From positions 124,001-188,000 of the forward strand of contig JAEWXF010000028.1 in the NCBI GenBank assembly GCA_023396065.1: a stretch of DNA of 64,000 nucleotides, given 5' to 3'. Positions 62,503-64,000 of the stretch are shown here, in pieces. Each line of letters opens with the position of its first letter. Position 1 is the first letter of the stretch. The notes beneath the pieces are model-generated. The model saw nothing but the letters and a program-made list of their open reading frames with translations, was not told the origin of the DNA and ran no database searches. The DNA comes from Methanobacteriota archaeon. GTDB taxonomy: Archaea > Halobacteriota > Methanomicrobia > Methanomicrobiales > Methanocorpusculaceae. Made by a program: the position numbers and the translations under genes.

Positions 62503-63210
62503 ATGGCTATTCAGAATGGCGACTATATTAAACTCACCTACACCGGTTCCGTAAACGGATCAGCATTCGATACGACCGATGTGGAAGAAGCAAAGAAAGC
62601 AGGAATTTTCCGCGAAAACGCACTGTACGGCCCCGCAGTGGTCAAAGTCGGTGCAGGTCATGTCCTCCCGGGGGTTGATGAGGATCTTGCCGGAAAAGAA
62701 ATCGGTCAGGAGTACACCGTCATCGTTCCCGCAGAAAAAGGATTCGGCGAACACAAAAAGGATGATCTGAAAGCAGTCGATAAAAAAGCACTCCCGCAGA
62801 AAGTTGCCGCTTTTGACCGCGTGACCGTTGAAGGACGTGAAGGTGTTGTCGTCAACAAAGTCGGCAGCCGTTACCTTGTCGACTTCAATCACCCGCTTGC
62901 CGGTCAGGAGCTGACCTATACCTACAAGATTGAGAGCCTTGTTGAAGACCCGGCCGAGAAACTCGCAGGTGTTATCCGCCTGTTTACCGGTCATGATATG
63001 AAGGTCAGCAATGCCCACGCAAGCTTTGTCTCCATCGAAGTACCGCCGATGATGGCAATGTACAACCGGAACTGGATGATGACCCAGTACATGATTACCC
63101 GTGAAGCATTCGATGCATTCCCGGAAATTGAGTCCGTGAAGTTTGTTGAAACATTCCCCCGCCCGGAGAAGAAGGCTGAAGAACAGCCTGAAACTCCGGC
63201 AACTGAATAA
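62503..63210 (+). CDS. Long-type FKBP peptidyl-prolyl cis-trans isomerase
   Basis: A 235-residue archaeal FKBP. The FKBP core (GDYIKLTYTGSVNGSAFDTT; HVLPGVDEDLAGKEIGQEYT) is interrupted by an insert-in-flap chaperone domain (GFGEHKKDD to YLVDFNHPLAGQELTY), followed by a C-terminal extension (about 150-235) typical of methanogen FKBPs. Assists protein folding in the cytoplasm. Divergent from cyaB. Confidence 0.95.
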   Translation: MAIQNGDYIKLTYTGSVNGSAFDTTDVEEAKKAGIFRENALYGPAVVKVGAGHVLPGVDEDLAGKEIGQEYTVIVPAEKGFGEHKKDDLKAVDKKALPQKVAAFDRVTVEGREGVVVNKVGSRYLVDFNHPLAGQELTYTYKIESLVEDPAEKLAGVIRLFTGHDMKVSNAHASFVSIEVPPMMAMYNRNWMMTQYMITREAFDAFPEIESVKFVETFPRPEKKAEEQPETPATE

Positions 63211-63593
63211 ACTCTTTTTTCACACCCGTATTTCAGCATGCCGTCCGTCCAGCCGGGCCGCTCCATTCAAGTCCTTTGGGAATGCACCCGGTCATCAAAA
63301 ACACTGTGTAATGTAAATATCATGATATCTAAACTTGAAACGCGGAAAAAATGCGAAAAACCTCATCCCAAAATTCCCGGCAACAGATGCCTTCTATTGA
63401 GCTCAATAAACGGGAAATGAGGCCCTGAAATCCGCAGACCGACCTGCAGGACCTCCCAAATACCCCCTGATTATGAGAATAATAGCCCGAATTCTTAATT
63501 TAACCCGAAATTATGGGTATTTTTGATGAGCAAAACCCCAATGTCCTGCCGGGGATATACATATCCAAAGATGAAATACCCTTCACCAGATCC
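63211..63593. other. Intergenic region without gene
   Basis: 383 bases after the FKBP gene. T-rich CTCTTTTTTC at the stop is a likely terminator. ATATCATGATAT (63317-63328) is a short palindrome. No ORF or RNA recognised. Confidence 0.4.
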
Positions 63594-63998
63594 TCAAACC
63601 GAAAATCCCATCGTAAGCATCCACAGATACACACAGGACTTCGGCAGCATCAGCATCCCGACCTTTGGATGTCCGGCGGAAAAACAGACAACCGGAACGT
63701 AAAATACAAAACTCAGCAGAACGGCAAACCACATCAGAGGAAATCCGCTTCCGGACCGGATACTGTAAAACAAAACACAGACAGCCGCCCCCAGAAAGAG
63801 AAACGGAACATTTCTCACGATGCTGCTGACCGGCTTCATCAGACAAAGCAGAATCCGGACCGCGGCAAGAAGATACACCATCGCAGTACAAACTCCGGCA
63901 TCCGGATACCCCGAAGCAGCAAGACCGATGTGCCACAAAATGACATAAAAAATCGTCATCGTAATCGACGTAAGAATTTTCCCCCGTTCCAGCTCCGT
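63594..63998 (-). CDS. Membrane protein, partial (cut by right edge)
   Basis: At least 134 residues with about four membrane helices, ending LPKSCVYLWMLTMGFSV. The frame stays open to the right edge (TELERGKILTSI before the first internal Met at 63959), so the N-terminus lies outside. The family is not recognised. Confidence 0.65.
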   Translation of the reverse strand, partial: TELERGKILTSITMTIFYVILWHIGLAASGYPDAGVCTAMVYLLAAVRILLCLMKPVSSIVRNVPFLFLGAAVCVLFYSIRSGSGFPLMWFAVLLSFVFYVPVVCFSAGHPKVGMLMLPKSCVYLWMLTMGFSV

Positions 63999-64000
63999 CT

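Noticed and set aside
1..64000. tRNA, rRNA, CRISPR array, insertion sequence
   Set aside because: No cloverleaf with T-loop consensus, no rRNA-like stretch, no regularly spaced repeat array and no transposase were seen by eye.

Overview
The window reads as chromosome of a methanogenic archaeon of the order Methanomicrobiales, most likely Methanocorpusculum or a close relative. Evidence: a fused formaldehyde-activating enzyme/hexulose-phosphate synthase (58945-60171), a beta-ribofuranosylaminobenzene phosphate synthase for methanopterin (18072-19067), an archaeal glycyl-tRNA synthetase, the Hef helicase-nuclease, a two-ring Cdc48 ATPase, the archaeal DUF2070, UPF0212 and UPF0210 families, and TATA-box promoters often set about 30 bases before the start codon. 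Bacterial-type mutS and mutL are also present. The genus is an inference from gene content. No rRNA, tRNA, CRISPR array or insertion sequence was recognised.

Layout. 1-5090 is a defence-like island: an OLD/RecF-like ATPase (cut by the left edge), a MNT nucleotidyltransferase, a DUF6978/DUF1828 pair and a type I restriction HsdR without HsdM or HsdS in view. 5143-19067 is core metabolism and information processing: iron-sulfur flavoprotein, HTH protein, glyS, hef, a minus-strand operon (a conserved small protein, nitroreductase, UPF0212, PfkB kinase, diphthamide ligase, DUF2070), pdxST and the methanopterin gene. 19116-22218 holds two PLP enzymes of diamine metabolism (EctB-like transaminase, Orn/Lys/Arg decarboxylase). 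22354-28160 carries mutSL and pyrBI. 28814-38520 holds membrane transporters, glycosyltransferases with a UDP-galactopyranose-mutase-like flavoprotein, a DUF362 ferredoxin protein and an unusual aldo/keto reductase; one glycosyltransferase is broken by a 68-base duplication. 39165-39777 is a patch of gene remnants.

41524-50237 is the most unusual region. It encodes a membrane-anchored double winged-helix regulator, a PPC-like secreted protein, a metzincin protease with a propeptide-like domain and cysteine switch, a surface protein made of two copies of that propeptide-like domain, several related lipoproteins, and decayed copies of them. Many share a promoter box, AACGAGTTTTyGGCCA, next to the TATA box. 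I propose a co-regulated, duplicating cell-surface protease/inhibitor/lipoprotein system.

50337-64000 returns to housekeeping: a GalE-like epimerase, the CbiMN cobalt/nickel uptake pair, cdc48 with a small heat-shock protein, two coiled-coil RmuC-like paralogues, fae-hps, a PNPOx-like flavoprotein, an AmmeMemoRadiSam radical SAM enzyme, a CYTH protein, a long FKBP and a membrane protein cut by the right edge.
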